The notes below the pieces were generated by a model. That model worked only from the letters and a program-made list of their open reading frames with translations. It searched no databases and was not told the origin of the DNA. Shown here piece by piece: positions 45,554 to 54,546 of a DNA stretch of 64,000 nucleotides (the first letter of the stretch is position 1; each line of letters opens with the position of its first letter). Location of the stretch: assembly GCA_018228665.1 (NCBI GenBank), contig CP073692.1, positions 124,001-188,000 of the forward strand, in the 5' to 3' direction. This DNA is from Faecalicatena sp. Marseille-Q4148 (GTDB taxonomy: Bacteria; Bacillota; Clostridia; Lachnospirales; Lachnospiraceae). Both the position numbers and the translations under genes were made by a program.

Positions 45554-47476
45554 ATGAAGATTACGTTAAAAGATGGATCTGTCAGAGAATATGCAGAACC
45601 AAGATCAGTCCTTGAGATTGCAGAGGATATTAGTGAAGGACTTGCGAGAAATGCAACAGCAGGAGAAGTGAACGGGGAGGTAGTTGACCTGAGAACGATT
45701 GTTTCAGAAGATTGTGAGCTCAGTATTCTTACATTCCAGAATGAAGCGGGACAGGGGGCGTTCAGACATACTGCTTCCCATATTCTTGCGCAGGCAGTAA
45801 AACGTCTCTATCCGGAGACAAAACTTGCAATCGGACCGTCTGTTGCAGATGGTTTCTACTATGATCTGGATAGAGAGACACCGTTTACAGCAGAGGATCT
45901 TGAGAAGATTGAAGCAGAGATGAAGAAGATTGTAAAAGAAGCACTTCCGATTACAAGCTTTACAAAACCAAGAGAAGAAGCAATTGCTTATTTTGAAGAA
46001 AAAAATGAACCATATAAAGTAGAATTGATCCAGGATCTTCCGGAAGATGCGGTCATCAGTTTCTATCAGCAGGGTGAATTTGTGGATCTGTGTGCAGGAC
46101 CGCATCTAATGAATACAAAAGCAGTAAAGGCTCTGAAACTGACAAGCCTCGCAGGTGCGTACTGGCGTGGAAGTGAGAAGAATAAAATGCTGACACGTAT
46201 TTACGGAACAGCATATCCAAAGAAAGCTGACCTGGAAGCATATCTGACAATGATCGAGGAAGCGAAGAAACGCGATCACAGAAAGATCGGAAAAGAACTT
46301 GGTCTGTTTATGATGACAGAAGAAGGACCTGGATTCCCATTCTTCCTGCCAAAGGGAATGGTGTTGAAGAATACACTGCTGGATTATTGGAGAGAGATTC
46401 ATAATAAAGCAGGCTATGTAGAGATTTCTACACCGATTATGCTGAGCCGTCATCTGTGGGAGACATCCGGTCACTGGGATCACTACAAAGATAATATGTA
46501 TACAACAGAGATTGATGAAATAGATTTTGCGATCAAACCAATGAACTGTCCTGGTGGAGTGCTTGTATACAAATCTGAGCCGCGCTCCTACAAAGATCTT
46601 CCGCTGCGCCTGGGAGAACTTGGACTGGTTCACCGTCATGAGAAATCAGGACAGCTTCACGGACTGATGCGTGTGCGCTGCTTTACACAGGATGATGCAC
46701 ATATTTTCATGACACCGGAGCAGATTAAAGATGAGATCAAGGGTGTAGCAAAACTGATTAATGAAGTTTATACATTGTTTGGATTTAAGTATCATGTGGA
46801 GCTATCTACACGTCCGGAAGACAGCATGGGAAGCGATGAAGACTGGGAAGTAGCAACAGAGGCACTTCGTAATGCGCTGGACGAACTTGGACTTGATTAT
46901 GTGGTAAATGAAGGCGACGGCGCATTCTACGGTCCTAAGATTGATTTCCATTTGGAGGATTGTCTTGGAAGAACATGGCAGTGCGGAACAATTCAGCTTG
47001 ACTTCCAGCTTCCGCTTCGATTTGAACTGGAATATATTGGAGCAGACGGAGAAAAACACAGACCGATTATGATCCATCGTGTTGCATTTGGCTCTATCGA
47101 ACGTTTCATCGGTATTCTGATCGAGCATTTTGCAGGAGCATTCCCAACATGGTTATCTCCGGTACAGGTAAAAGTACTTCCGATTTCTGACAAATATCTG
47201 GAATACGGCGAAAAAGTTCTGGCAGAATTAAAAGAAGCCGGAATCCGTGCAGAGATTGATACAAGAGCAGAAAAAATCGGATACAAAATCCGCGAGGCAC
47301 AGATGAATAAGATTCCGTATATGCTTGTTGTCGGTGCAAAAGAAGAGGAAGAAGGAGTAGTTGCAGTCAGAAGCAGATTTGCCGGGGATGAAGGTCAGAA
47401 AACACTCAGTGAGTTTGTGGATGCAGTGAAAGAAGAGATTGCCAAAAGAGCAATCAGAAACGTAGAAGAAAAATAA
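45554..47476 (+). CDS. thrS: Threonyl-tRNA synthetase
   Basis: Charges tRNA-Thr, and edits Ser-tRNA-Thr. The 640-residue protein has an N-terminal TGS domain (1-60), the editing domain with HTASHILAQAVKRLYP, the class II catalytic core with MNCPGGVLVYK and RCFTQDDAHIF, and the C-terminal anticodon-binding domain (about 535-640, VQVKVLPISDKY). TGGAGGAATAA precedes the ATG. Regulated by the upstream threonine T-box. Confidence 0.96.
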   Translation: MKITLKDGSVREYAEPRSVLEIAEDISEGLARNATAGEVNGEVVDLRTIVSEDCELSILTFQNEAGQGAFRHTASHILAQAVKRLYPETKLAIGPSVADGFYYDLDRETPFTAEDLEKIEAEMKKIVKEALPITSFTKPREEAIAYFEEKNEPYKVELIQDLPEDAVISFYQQGEFVDLCAGPHLMNTKAVKALKLTSLAGAYWRGSEKNKMLTRIYGTAYPKKADLEAYLTMIEEAKKRDHRKIGKELGLFMMTEEGPGFPFFLPKGMVLKNTLLDYWREIHNKAGYVEISTPIMLSRHLWETSGHWDHYKDNMYTTEIDEIDFAIKPMNCPGGVLVYKSEPRSYKDLPLRLGELGLVHRHEKSGQLHGLMRVRCFTQDDAHIFMTPEQIKDEIKGVAKLINEVYTLFGFKYHVELSTRPEDSMGSDEDWEVATEALRNALDELGLDYVVNEGDGAFYGPKIDFHLEDCLGRTWQCGTIQLDFQLPLRFELEYIGADGEKHRPIMIHRVAFGSIERFIGILIEHFAGAFPTWLSPVQVKVLPISDKYLEYGEKVLAELKEAGIRAEIDTRAEKIGYKIREAQMNKIPYMLVVGAKEEEEGVVAVRSRFAGDEGQKTLSEFVDAVKEEIAKRAIRNVEEK

Positions 47477-47593
47477 ATCAAGTTAGTTATATCATCTATT
47501 TCAGGGCATATCATTAATTTTTTTGAAATGGAATAATTTTAAGAGATCGGGCAAATACTATCAGAGAAAATAATGAAAAAAGGAGATAGGATT

Positions 47594-47908
47594 ATGCCAG
47601 AATTAAGATGTACAGTACAGACTTGTCTGCACAATAAACAGAACTATTGTGCATTAGATACGATTAAAGTTGGCGGTGATACTGCAAAAAATGCGGCAGA
47701 TACTTGTTGTAAAAGCTTTGAAGAACGAAAAGGCAACACTTACAGCGATGTAACAGGAGAAGCAACACCGACAGCAATGATTGACTGCAAAGCAAAAGAA
47801 TGTTGTTATAATCATGATTGTAAATGCGAAGCAGGAAAAATCAGCGTGGAAGGAAGCAGCGCCTGTGAATGCGGTCAGACACAGTGTGCAAGTTTCGAAT
47901 ACAAGTAA
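47594..47908 (+). CDS. DUF1540 cysteine-rich protein
   Basis: A 104-residue protein with two cysteine-rich DUF1540 repeats: CTVQTCLHNKQNYCALDTI near the N-terminus and CKAKECCYNHDCKCEAGKI in the second half, each followed by Ser/Ala and a further C..F. The cysteines probably bind metal. Found in many clostridia and bacilli, function unknown. I use ATG 47594 because AGGAG is 8 nt before it; an ATG at 47573 has no site. Confidence 0.85.
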   Translation: MPELRCTVQTCLHNKQNYCALDTIKVGGDTAKNAADTCCKSFEERKGNTYSDVTGEATPTAMIDCKAKECCYNHDCKCEAGKISVEGSSACECGQTQCASFEYK

Positions 47909-47942
47909 ATATGAAAACTGCCGGACGGCTGTGAGCGGATGG

Positions 47943-47975
47943 GCATCTCTTCATGAAAATGAAGGGATGCTCTTT
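47943..47975 (+). terminator. Terminator after the DUF1540 gene
   Basis: GCATCTCTTCAT pairs with ATGAAGGGATGC around GAAA, followed by TCTTT. The T run is short. Confidence 0.65.
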
Positions 47976-47985
47976 CATTATCTGG

Positions 47986-48015
47986 TTGACTCGGTTAGAA
48001 GCAGCGCGTTATAAT
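47986..48015 (+). promoter_or_regulatory. Promoter of the AI-2E family permease gene
   Basis: TTGACT (47986-47991) and TATAAT (48010-48015) are 18 nt apart. Confidence 0.7.
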
Positions 48016-48065
48016 AAGCGGAGACAGTTGGAAGGAGGCACCTTTAGGGGACATTAGTAAAATAT

Positions 48066-49469
48066 ATGGAAAAATCAAGCAAAAATCAAGAAGAATTGGA
48101 AAAAGAGCAGCAGTCTGTTGCTGCAGAGAGAAAAATAAATGACGGAGAAGACGAGCGCGAAAAAGCATACTATGAGAAGCGCCCGAATCTGAAAGGGAAA
48201 GGTCCGTCCAAAATACGGGAACAGTTTAGCAGAGGTATGACGAGTTTTCTCGTAATTGCAGCTGCAATTTTGTTCTATTTTGCATTGTTGAGAGTAAGCA
48301 ATCTGTCCAGCGTAATTGGTAAGATTGTGGAAGTATCGAAACCGATCATTTACGGATTGGTTATTGCCTATTTATTGAATCCATTGTGTAAGCAAATCGA
48401 AAAATTACTGCAGCCCCTTTTAAAGATTTATACAAAGAAGCAAACAGCAATTGAGAAGATTAGCAGAACAACAGGAATTATTGCTTCTATCTGCATCGGT
48501 CTTACGATAGTGGCAACCCTTTGCAATATGGTAATTCCGGAGCTTTATACGAGTATCCGCGATATGGTTTATACACTTCCGGATCAGTTGAATGAAGGAC
48601 TTGCATGGCTGAATGAAATTCAGATTGATGATTCTACCACAGGAAAAATTTTTAATCAGGCTTTGCGGGAGGGAACAGAAGCGCTGCAGAACTGGCTGCG
48701 GACAGATCTTCTGAGTCAGACAAATATCCTTATGAGCAATCTGACATCGGGAGTCATTAACATTGTGAATGAAGTGATGAATGTTTTGATTGGAATTATT
48801 GTTTCTGTGTATGTATTGTTTAGCAAAGAAAAATTCAGCGCGCAGGCAAAAAAGGCGGTTTACGCATTAATGACACCTCCGCATGCCAATCTGACACTCC
48901 ATATTGTTACAAAAAGTAATCAGATTTTCGGCGGCTTCATGATCGGAAAGGTAATTGATTCTATGATCATAGGGGTACTTTGTTACATAGGAACAGCGAT
49001 TCTGCAGATGCCGTATGCATTGCTTGTCAGTGTGATCGTAGGTGTAACAAATGTGATTCCATTCTTTGGACCATATATCGGAGCAATTCCTTGTATTATT
49101 CTGATCGGGTTAGCAGATCCGTTAGAAGGACTGTATTTTGCTATTTTTATTTTGCTGCTGCAGCAGTTGGATGGGAATGTGATCGGACCGAAAATTCTCG
49201 GAGATTCTACAGGTTTGTCAGCTTTTTGGGTTATTTTTTCTATCTTGCTTGGCGGAGGACTTTTTGGATTTATCGGAATGGTGATGGGTGTTCCGACATT
49301 TGCAGTAATTTACTATATTGTCGAGATGTTGATTAATTACAAATTAGAGAAACGGAATCTGCCGACAAGAACGCAGTGTTATGATAATAAGAGTTATGTA
49401 ACAGATGACGGGACATATGTACCGGTAGAAGAGCAGGAAGAAGTACAGCAGGAACAGGAAAGAAATTAA
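48066..49469 (+). CDS. AI-2E family transporter
   Basis: Membrane protein of 467 residues with about eight helices: 58-80, 90-115, 138-160, a long central segment, then 235-255 and several between 300 and 415. The family's LLNPLCKQIEKLL and IVGVTNVIPFFGPYIGAIP are visible. The N-terminal 60 residues and C-terminal 50 are charged. AI-2E members export small molecules or act as Na+/H+ exchangers; the name does not prove autoinducer transport. The best ribosome binding sequence, GGAAGGAGG, lies about 30 nt upstream, so initiation at 48066 is uncertain, but no better start was found. Confidence 0.85.
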   Translation: MEKSSKNQEELEKEQQSVAAERKINDGEDEREKAYYEKRPNLKGKGPSKIREQFSRGMTSFLVIAAAILFYFALLRVSNLSSVIGKIVEVSKPIIYGLVIAYLLNPLCKQIEKLLQPLLKIYTKKQTAIEKISRTTGIIASICIGLTIVATLCNMVIPELYTSIRDMVYTLPDQLNEGLAWLNEIQIDDSTTGKIFNQALREGTEALQNWLRTDLLSQTNILMSNLTSGVINIVNEVMNVLIGIIVSVYVLFSKEKFSAQAKKAVYALMTPPHANLTLHIVTKSNQIFGGFMIGKVIDSMIIGVLCYIGTAILQMPYALLVSVIVGVTNVIPFFGPYIGAIPCIILIGLADPLEGLYFAIFILLLQQLDGNVIGPKILGDSTGLSAFWVIFSILLGGGLFGFIGMVMGVPTFAVIYYIVEMLINYKLEKRNLPTRTQCYDNKSYVTDDGTYVPVEEQEEVQQEQERN

Positions 49470-49515
49470 GCATGAAATAGAGCTTGTTATGCAAAAGAAA
49501 TAAGGATGTGGTAGA

Positions 49516-49929
49516 ATGTGGTTTTTATTTGCTCTCTTGTCAGCAGTATTTGCGGCGCTCACGTCGATATTGGCAAAGATTGGTATTAATGGAGTCGATT
49601 CCAATCTTGCCACAGCAATCCGAACAGTAGTAGTGGTATTTATGGCATGGGGAATGGTGTTCCTAACGAATGCGCAGAGCGGAATTTCAGAAATCAGCAA
49701 GAAGAGCTGGATGTTTCTGATTTTATCCGGTTTGGCAACAGGGGCATCCTGGCTATGTTATTATAGGGCGCTTCAGATTGGCGAAGTGTCAAAAGTTGTG
49801 CCCATTGACAAATTAAGTATTGTAATTACACTGGTTCTGGCATTTGTCTTTTTGCATGAAACATTCACAGCAAAATCGTTGATTGGCTGTGTACTGATTT
49901 GTGCCGGAACATTGCTCATGGTGTTATAA
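49516..49929 (+). CDS. EamA family half-size transporter
   Basis: A 137-residue membrane protein with five helices making one EamA (DMT) domain, half the usual size, so it should dimerise. FALLSAVFAALTSILAKIGI at the N-terminus and LVLAFVFLHETFTAKSLIG near the end are typical. Substrate unknown; E. coli EamA exports cysteine-related metabolites. It is 51 nt before the L-cysteine desulfidase gene. AAGGATG precedes the ATG. Confidence 0.85.
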   Translation: MWFLFALLSAVFAALTSILAKIGINGVDSNLATAIRTVVVVFMAWGMVFLTNAQSGISEISKKSWMFLILSGLATGASWLCYYRALQIGEVSKVVPIDKLSIVITLVLAFVFLHETFTAKSLIGCVLICAGTLLMVL

Positions 49930-49980
49930 ACAAATGAAATAACGCATAAATGCGAGCAGGAACAGATGAGGTAATAAAAT

Positions 49981-51306
49981 ATGAAAAGACAGATTCAAAT
50001 GACAAAAGAAGAAATGCTGACCTTACTTAAAGGAGATGTGATACCGGCTCTTGGTTGTACAGAGCCGGTTTGTGTTGCGCTCTGTGCGGCAAATGCCGGA
50101 AAAGTTCTGGGAGAAATGCCGGATCAGATAGAAATCAGGGTAAACGCAGGGATTTACAAGAACGGCATGTCAGCAGGAATTCCAAACTGCGAAGAAGTGG
50201 GACTTCCCTATGCGGCGGCACTGGGAGCAGTTCTGAAAAATCCGGAAAAGGGACTGGAATTATTAGAAGATGTCACGAATGATACACTGAAACAGGCATT
50301 TGAACTGATTGAAAAAGATCAGGTGCATGTTAAAGTTGCCAAGGAGGAGAAGAGTATTTTTGTGTGTTGTGAAATGACTTCCGGAAAAGAAACATCCAGC
50401 TGCGAAATACGAGGTGCACATACAAACGTAGTGTACCTTGCGAAAAATGGCAGATCAATTCTGGAACAGGCAATGAATGGAAGTACAGGGGGAGAGCATC
50501 CACTTGTGGAGAAGCTCTGTCAGATGCGGATTTCAGACATGCGGGATCTGGTTGACACGGTAACGGAAGAAGAACTGCATTTTTTGCTTGATGGTGTGGA
50601 AATGAATGAAAAGCTTGCAAAATATTCTGAGACAAAGAAAACAGGTGTCGGGATTGCAGATGCATTTCGCTCAGAAGAAACGGGAACTGAAAACATATCA
50701 GGAAAAGCTCTTCTGGGGAATGACCTGATGGCGCGGATCATTACGAAAGTTGCTTCAGCGGCAGAGAGTCGTCTCGATGGCTGCCCGCTTCCTACGATGA
50801 GTAGTTCCGGTGCGGGAACAAAAGGTCTGGTTGCAATTCTGCCGGTAAGTGAGACGGCGATGGCGGTTGGAGCATCACCGGAGCAGGAGGTGCGCGCACT
50901 TGCGCTTTCTCATCTTGTGAATCGTTATATCAATGCAAAGATTGGAAAATTATCGCCGATGTGTACTTGTGTAATGGCAGCGTCAACAGCAGCGGCGGCA
51001 GGAATGGCATATCTTTTCGGAGGAACAAATGAGCAGATCGGATATGCGGTTCGCAATATGACAGGAACGGTAACCGGAATGCTCTGCGACGGTGGAAAGG
51101 TAGGATGTTCCATGAAAGTAGCAACAGGATCGACGGCAGCGCTCATGTCAGCAATTACCGCGGTTTATGATGCACCACTCAGGGCAAGTGATGGTATTTG
51201 CGGAAATACTCCGGAAGAATGCATTTCTAACATGGCGCTTATTGGGAAAAAAGGTATGGCAGATACGGATACTGTAATTTTGGAAATTATGGAAGCGAAG
51301 TCATAG
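49981..51306 (+). CDS. L-cysteine desulfidase family protein (CyuA/YhaM)
   Basis: Breaks L-cysteine to pyruvate, ammonia and sulfide, or acts on serine. The 441-residue protein has conserved Cys residues in IPALGCTEPVCVAL (residues 20-33), in SPMCTCVMAASTAAAAG, and in GMLCDGGKVGCSMKV, the expected iron-sulfur ligands of this family. RGAHTNVV and TMSSSGAGTKG are other shared blocks. Cytoplasmic, no PLP site. GATGAGGT is the ribosome binding region. The upstream EamA half-transporter could export excess cysteine. Confidence 0.9.
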   Translation: MKRQIQMTKEEMLTLLKGDVIPALGCTEPVCVALCAANAGKVLGEMPDQIEIRVNAGIYKNGMSAGIPNCEEVGLPYAAALGAVLKNPEKGLELLEDVTNDTLKQAFELIEKDQVHVKVAKEEKSIFVCCEMTSGKETSSCEIRGAHTNVVYLAKNGRSILEQAMNGSTGGEHPLVEKLCQMRISDMRDLVDTVTEEELHFLLDGVEMNEKLAKYSETKKTGVGIADAFRSEETGTENISGKALLGNDLMARIITKVASAAESRLDGCPLPTMSSSGAGTKGLVAILPVSETAMAVGASPEQEVRALALSHLVNRYINAKIGKLSPMCTCVMAASTAAAAGMAYLFGGTNEQIGYAVRNMTGTVTGMLCDGGKVGCSMKVATGSTAALMSAITAVYDAPLRASDGICGNTPEECISNMALIGKKGMADTDTVILEIMEAKS

Positions 51307-51338
51307 CAATTATATATGGATAAAAAAGGAAAACGACT

Positions 51339-51812
51339 ATGGAAATCAGAAGAGCAGAAGAAAAAGATATTAAAAAAATAAAAGAGTTACTAAGTCAGGT
51401 GTTGGATATCCATGCAAATCTGCGTCCGGATATTTTCATTCCGGGGACAACCAAATATACTGATGAAGAATTAAAAGTAAAAATTGCGGATGAGCAAAAA
51501 CCTGTTTATGTGGCAGTTGATGAGAATGATGAGGTGCTTGGATATGCACTTTGTAAAATTCAGGAACCGATACAGTCTAATAATATGATTCCGTTCCGGA
51601 TTTTGTATGTGGATGATCTCTGTGTAGACAGTACAATTCGGGGAAAACATATTGGCAGACAGTTGTTTGAATTTGTCAAACAGGAGGCAAAACGCCTGAA
51701 ATGTTATGAAGTGACATTAAATGTGTGGGAAGGCAATGAGAGTGCGAAGCATTTTTATGAAAAAATGGGAATGAAACCAAAGAAAACGCACATGGAACTG
51801 ATTTTAGAATAG
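51339..51812 (+). CDS. GNAT family N-acetyltransferase
   Basis: A 157-residue single GNAT domain that should acetylate an amine using acetyl-CoA. The acetyl-CoA loop is in VDSTIRGKHIGRQLFEF and the C-terminal NVWEGNESAKHFYEKMGM block is usual for the family. Substrate unknown. AAAAGGAAA precedes the ATG, 32 nt after the cysteine desulfidase gene, so the two may share a transcript. Confidence 0.9.
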   Translation: MEIRRAEEKDIKKIKELLSQVLDIHANLRPDIFIPGTTKYTDEELKVKIADEQKPVYVAVDENDEVLGYALCKIQEPIQSNNMIPFRILYVDDLCVDSTIRGKHIGRQLFEFVKQEAKRLKCYEVTLNVWEGNESAKHFYEKMGMKPKKTHMELILE

Positions 51813-51908
51813 CGGTAAATAAAATAATTTTTCTTCCTTGTGTTTTTGTGTGTTCAGGCGTATACTTGTGATTCAGACACGAAGTATAGAAATAAAGGAA
51901 TGAGAAAA

Positions 51909-53339
51909 ATGAGTTATGTATTATTGAATGTATCAATTGCGTTGTTGGCAGGTCTTCTGATGACGCGAGTATTTACGAAAATGAGACTGCCGGATGTGAC
52001 AGCGTATTTGATTGCAGGTGTATTGATTGGACCTTACTGTCTGGGAGGGCTTGGAATTCACGGGCTTGGTTTTACTTCTATGCATGAGGTAGAAATGCTG
52101 TCACTTTTATCAGAAGTAGCGCTTGGATTTATTGCATTTTCTATTGGAAATGAATTTCGGCTTGGGGAGATCAAACAGATTGGAAAACAGGCGTTTTCCA
52201 TTGGGATTATTCAGGCAATCGGCGCAACGATCTGTGTTGATGCAGCGCTATTTGCGGTGCATTTCATGATGCCGGATAAGCTGACACTTCCACAGGTCAT
52301 TGTACTTGGGGCAATTGCAACAGCAACGGCTCCGGCAGCTACTTTGATGGTTGTGCGTCAGTATAAAGCGAAGGGACCTTTGACAGATCTGCTGCTCCCA
52401 ATTGTTGCACTTGACGATGCGGTTGGTCTAATTGTATTTGCTGTCAGCTTTGGAATAGCAAAGACACTTATGAGCGGAGTTTTGGATTTTGTTTCAATTT
52501 TTATTAACCCGCTTGTTGAGATTACACTGTCGATTTTGTTTGGAGCAGTTATGGGATGGATTCTGACACAGATGGAAAAAATGTTCTATTCAAATACAAA
52601 CCGTTTGAATATGACAATTGCATTTGTGTTTCTGACGGTTTCCATTTCCATGATTCAATTTGAGATTGGACCGGTACATGTTGGATTTTCTTCACTGTTA
52701 GTCTGCATGATGCTTGGAACTGTTTTCTGCAATACATGTGATCTGTCGGAAGATCTTATGAAAGCGGCAGATAAATGGACTTCCCCGCTATTTGCAGTAT
52801 TTTTTGTTATCAGTGGTTCTGAACTGGAACTTGGTGTATTTGGAGATTGGGCGATTGTTGCAATTGGAATCGTATATATTGTCTTTCGCTGCATTGGAAA
52901 ATATTTTGGTACATATATCAGTGCGCGCGCGACGAAGTGTGCGCCGCAGATCTGTAAGTATCTTGGTATTACGCTGTTCCCGCAGGCAGGAGTTGCGCTT
53001 GGAATGTGTGCAACAGCGATGCAATTAGGGGAGGAAGGCGCTCTGATCAGAAACATTACACTGTTTGCAGTGCTTGTTTATGAAATTGTCGGACCGCTTA
53101 TGACAAGAGAAGCTCTGGCAGCTGCAGGAGATATTAAGCCAAAATCGGAAGAAGTAATTAAGCGCCGTGCAAATAAACTTGCAGCGGTTGGCTCGCCGGA
53201 GGCAGCGGAAGCAGAAGCGCTTGCGGAAGAAGAGATGAAAGAAGAAGCAAAAGCCTGGGCAGCTGAACAGAAGAGGATCGCGCAGATGGAACGGCATGGC
53301 AGGAAAGAAGAATCACAGAATCAAAAGAAAAATCATTAA
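51909..53339 (+). CDS. CPA2-type cation/proton antiporter
   Basis: Membrane protein of 476 residues with about twelve helices. The CPA2 marks are LPDVTAYLIAGVLIGPY near residue 27, ATATAPAATLMVVRQY, and LDDAVGLIVFAVSFG with the paired acids expected at the ion site. The last 45 residues form an acidic, coiled tail rich in Ala, Glu and Lys. No TrkA-N regulatory domain is present. I use ATG 51909 because AAAGGA lies 9-14 nt upstream; earlier ATGs at 51840 and 51900 fit less well. Na+ or K+ specificity is not shown. Confidence 0.9.
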   Translation: MSYVLLNVSIALLAGLLMTRVFTKMRLPDVTAYLIAGVLIGPYCLGGLGIHGLGFTSMHEVEMLSLLSEVALGFIAFSIGNEFRLGEIKQIGKQAFSIGIIQAIGATICVDAALFAVHFMMPDKLTLPQVIVLGAIATATAPAATLMVVRQYKAKGPLTDLLLPIVALDDAVGLIVFAVSFGIAKTLMSGVLDFVSIFINPLVEITLSILFGAVMGWILTQMEKMFYSNTNRLNMTIAFVFLTVSISMIQFEIGPVHVGFSSLLVCMMLGTVFCNTCDLSEDLMKAADKWTSPLFAVFFVISGSELELGVFGDWAIVAIGIVYIVFRCIGKYFGTYISARATKCAPQICKYLGITLFPQAGVALGMCATAMQLGEEGALIRNITLFAVLVYEIVGPLMTREALAAAGDIKPKSEEVIKRRANKLAAVGSPEAAEAEALAEEEMKEEAKAWAAEQKRIAQMERHGRKEESQNQKKNH

Positions 53340-53371
53340 GCAAAAAGCGGCGATAAGCAAAAAGCTGTAAC

Positions 53372-53423
53372 AAAAAGAGCTCTTGCAGACAGATTGGTCA
53401 GATCTGAAAGCAGGAGCTTTTTC
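53372..53423. terminator. Bidirectional terminator between the antiporter and methyltransferase genes
   Basis: AAAAAGAGCTCTTGC pairs with GCAGGAGCTTTTT around about 23 nt, with A and T runs on each side of the stem. Confidence 0.8.
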
Positions 53424-53463
53424 TTCGGTAAGAGAAAGTTTCAGCTTGCGGTGATCAAGCATT

Positions 53464-54351
53464 CTAAATGGAGCACTGATAAATGACATATGCAAACCAT
53501 TCTCCGGGATAAGGAAGAAGATCCAGAGCGCTTTCTTCGGAATCTTTAATATCTTCACAGACGGTTTCACACTGTACGTTTGCAAAATGGTTTTCGTGCA
53601 TACGAGCTGCAATTTCCGGCAAATACACTGTCTCGGCTCCGGGGTTCTGATGTTCTGCATAAAACTTCCGGACAGCCTCGAACCCTTGAGACGCTTCTTG
53701 GATGTGCAGAAATGCATTGAAGAGTGCGCCATCTGTTTTTAAGATGCGTGCTGCCTCACGGATTCCGTGTTCTGTACTGTCAAGCATATTAGCGATACCG
53801 AAAAATGATACGGTGCGGTCTGCACAGTGAGACTTCAGGGGCAGATTCGCTGCATCGCATGCGATAAAATTCGCCCGAAGTTTAGGATTCCTCTTTTTTA
53901 ATTTCAGGCGGTCGTACATGAGCACCTCAAAGCTCAGGTCTGTGGCGATGAGGCGTAAGGAGGCGTCCGCGCATGCCGCGAGCGCAGTGAGCAGCATTCC
54001 TCTTCCGGAGGCAATATCAACAACTACTTTATCTTTCAGAGGACAAATTTCCCGGATAAACTGATTGAGCACAAGTTGCTGAAGTTCTTTTTCACGGGAA
54101 GATTTCAGTTGTTCAATGTGGGCATCATATGCCTCATAATCCATTTCTTTGTATGCTTCACTCCATTGATTTATGAGAGACTGTTCTTCAGAACAGAAGT
54201 CTACGACGCCATTGCGTATAGAAAATCTATGACCTTCATTGCAGGTAAGCGTGCCTTCGATGATTTCCTCTTCTGACATCTTTGCAGTGCTTAGCGTCAG
54301 TTTTGACCTGCAAAGCGGACATTCGATCAGGTTAAGCAGTTCTTGATACAT
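53464..54351 (-). CDS. Class I SAM-dependent methyltransferase with an N-terminal zinc-finger-like domain
   Basis: A 295-residue protein. Residues 1-55 have LIECPLCRSKL (CX2C) and LTCNEGHRF (CX3H), a Trm112/RlmA-like zinc-binding start. About 95-235 is a Rossmann methyltransferase with VVVDIASGRGMLLTAL as the SAM-binding motif I and ACDAANLPLKSHCAD as a later motif. The RlmA (23S rRNA G745/G748) family has this order, but the substrate is unproven and small molecules are possible. AAGGAG precedes the ATG. Transcribed alone. Confidence 0.85.
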   Translation of the reverse strand: MYQELLNLIECPLCRSKLTLSTAKMSEEEIIEGTLTCNEGHRFSIRNGVVDFCSEEQSLINQWSEAYKEMDYEAYDAHIEQLKSSREKELQQLVLNQFIREICPLKDKVVVDIASGRGMLLTALAACADASLRLIATDLSFEVLMYDRLKLKKRNPKLRANFIACDAANLPLKSHCADRTVSFFGIANMLDSTEHGIREAARILKTDGALFNAFLHIQEASQGFEAVRKFYAEHQNPGAETVYLPEIAARMHENHFANVQCETVCEDIKDSEESALDLLPYPGEWFAYVIYQCSI

Positions 54352-54546
54352 AAGTAAATCTCCTTGTCATATTTTTGTTTCTTTTGAAATAATGTATATG
54401 ATTATTATACTATAGAGCGGTGAGAATGCAATTTAATAAAAAGCCTTTTACATGTTTCCGAAAAAATCCTTTTAAATCGGAACGATATTTGCTACAATAA
54501 CAGAAGTGAATAGCAATGAGTAAAATCATTTTTAGGAGGAAGATAA

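Noticed and set aside
48020..48066. Riboswitch-like leader before the AI-2E permease
   Set aside because: Only about 45 nt lie between the promoter and the ATG; no stable structure or known motif was found.
49981..51306. Classical L-serine dehydratase (sdaA/sdaB)
   Set aside because: The cysteine arrangement and the PALGCTEP block fit the CyuA/YhaM desulfidase family rather than SdaAB.
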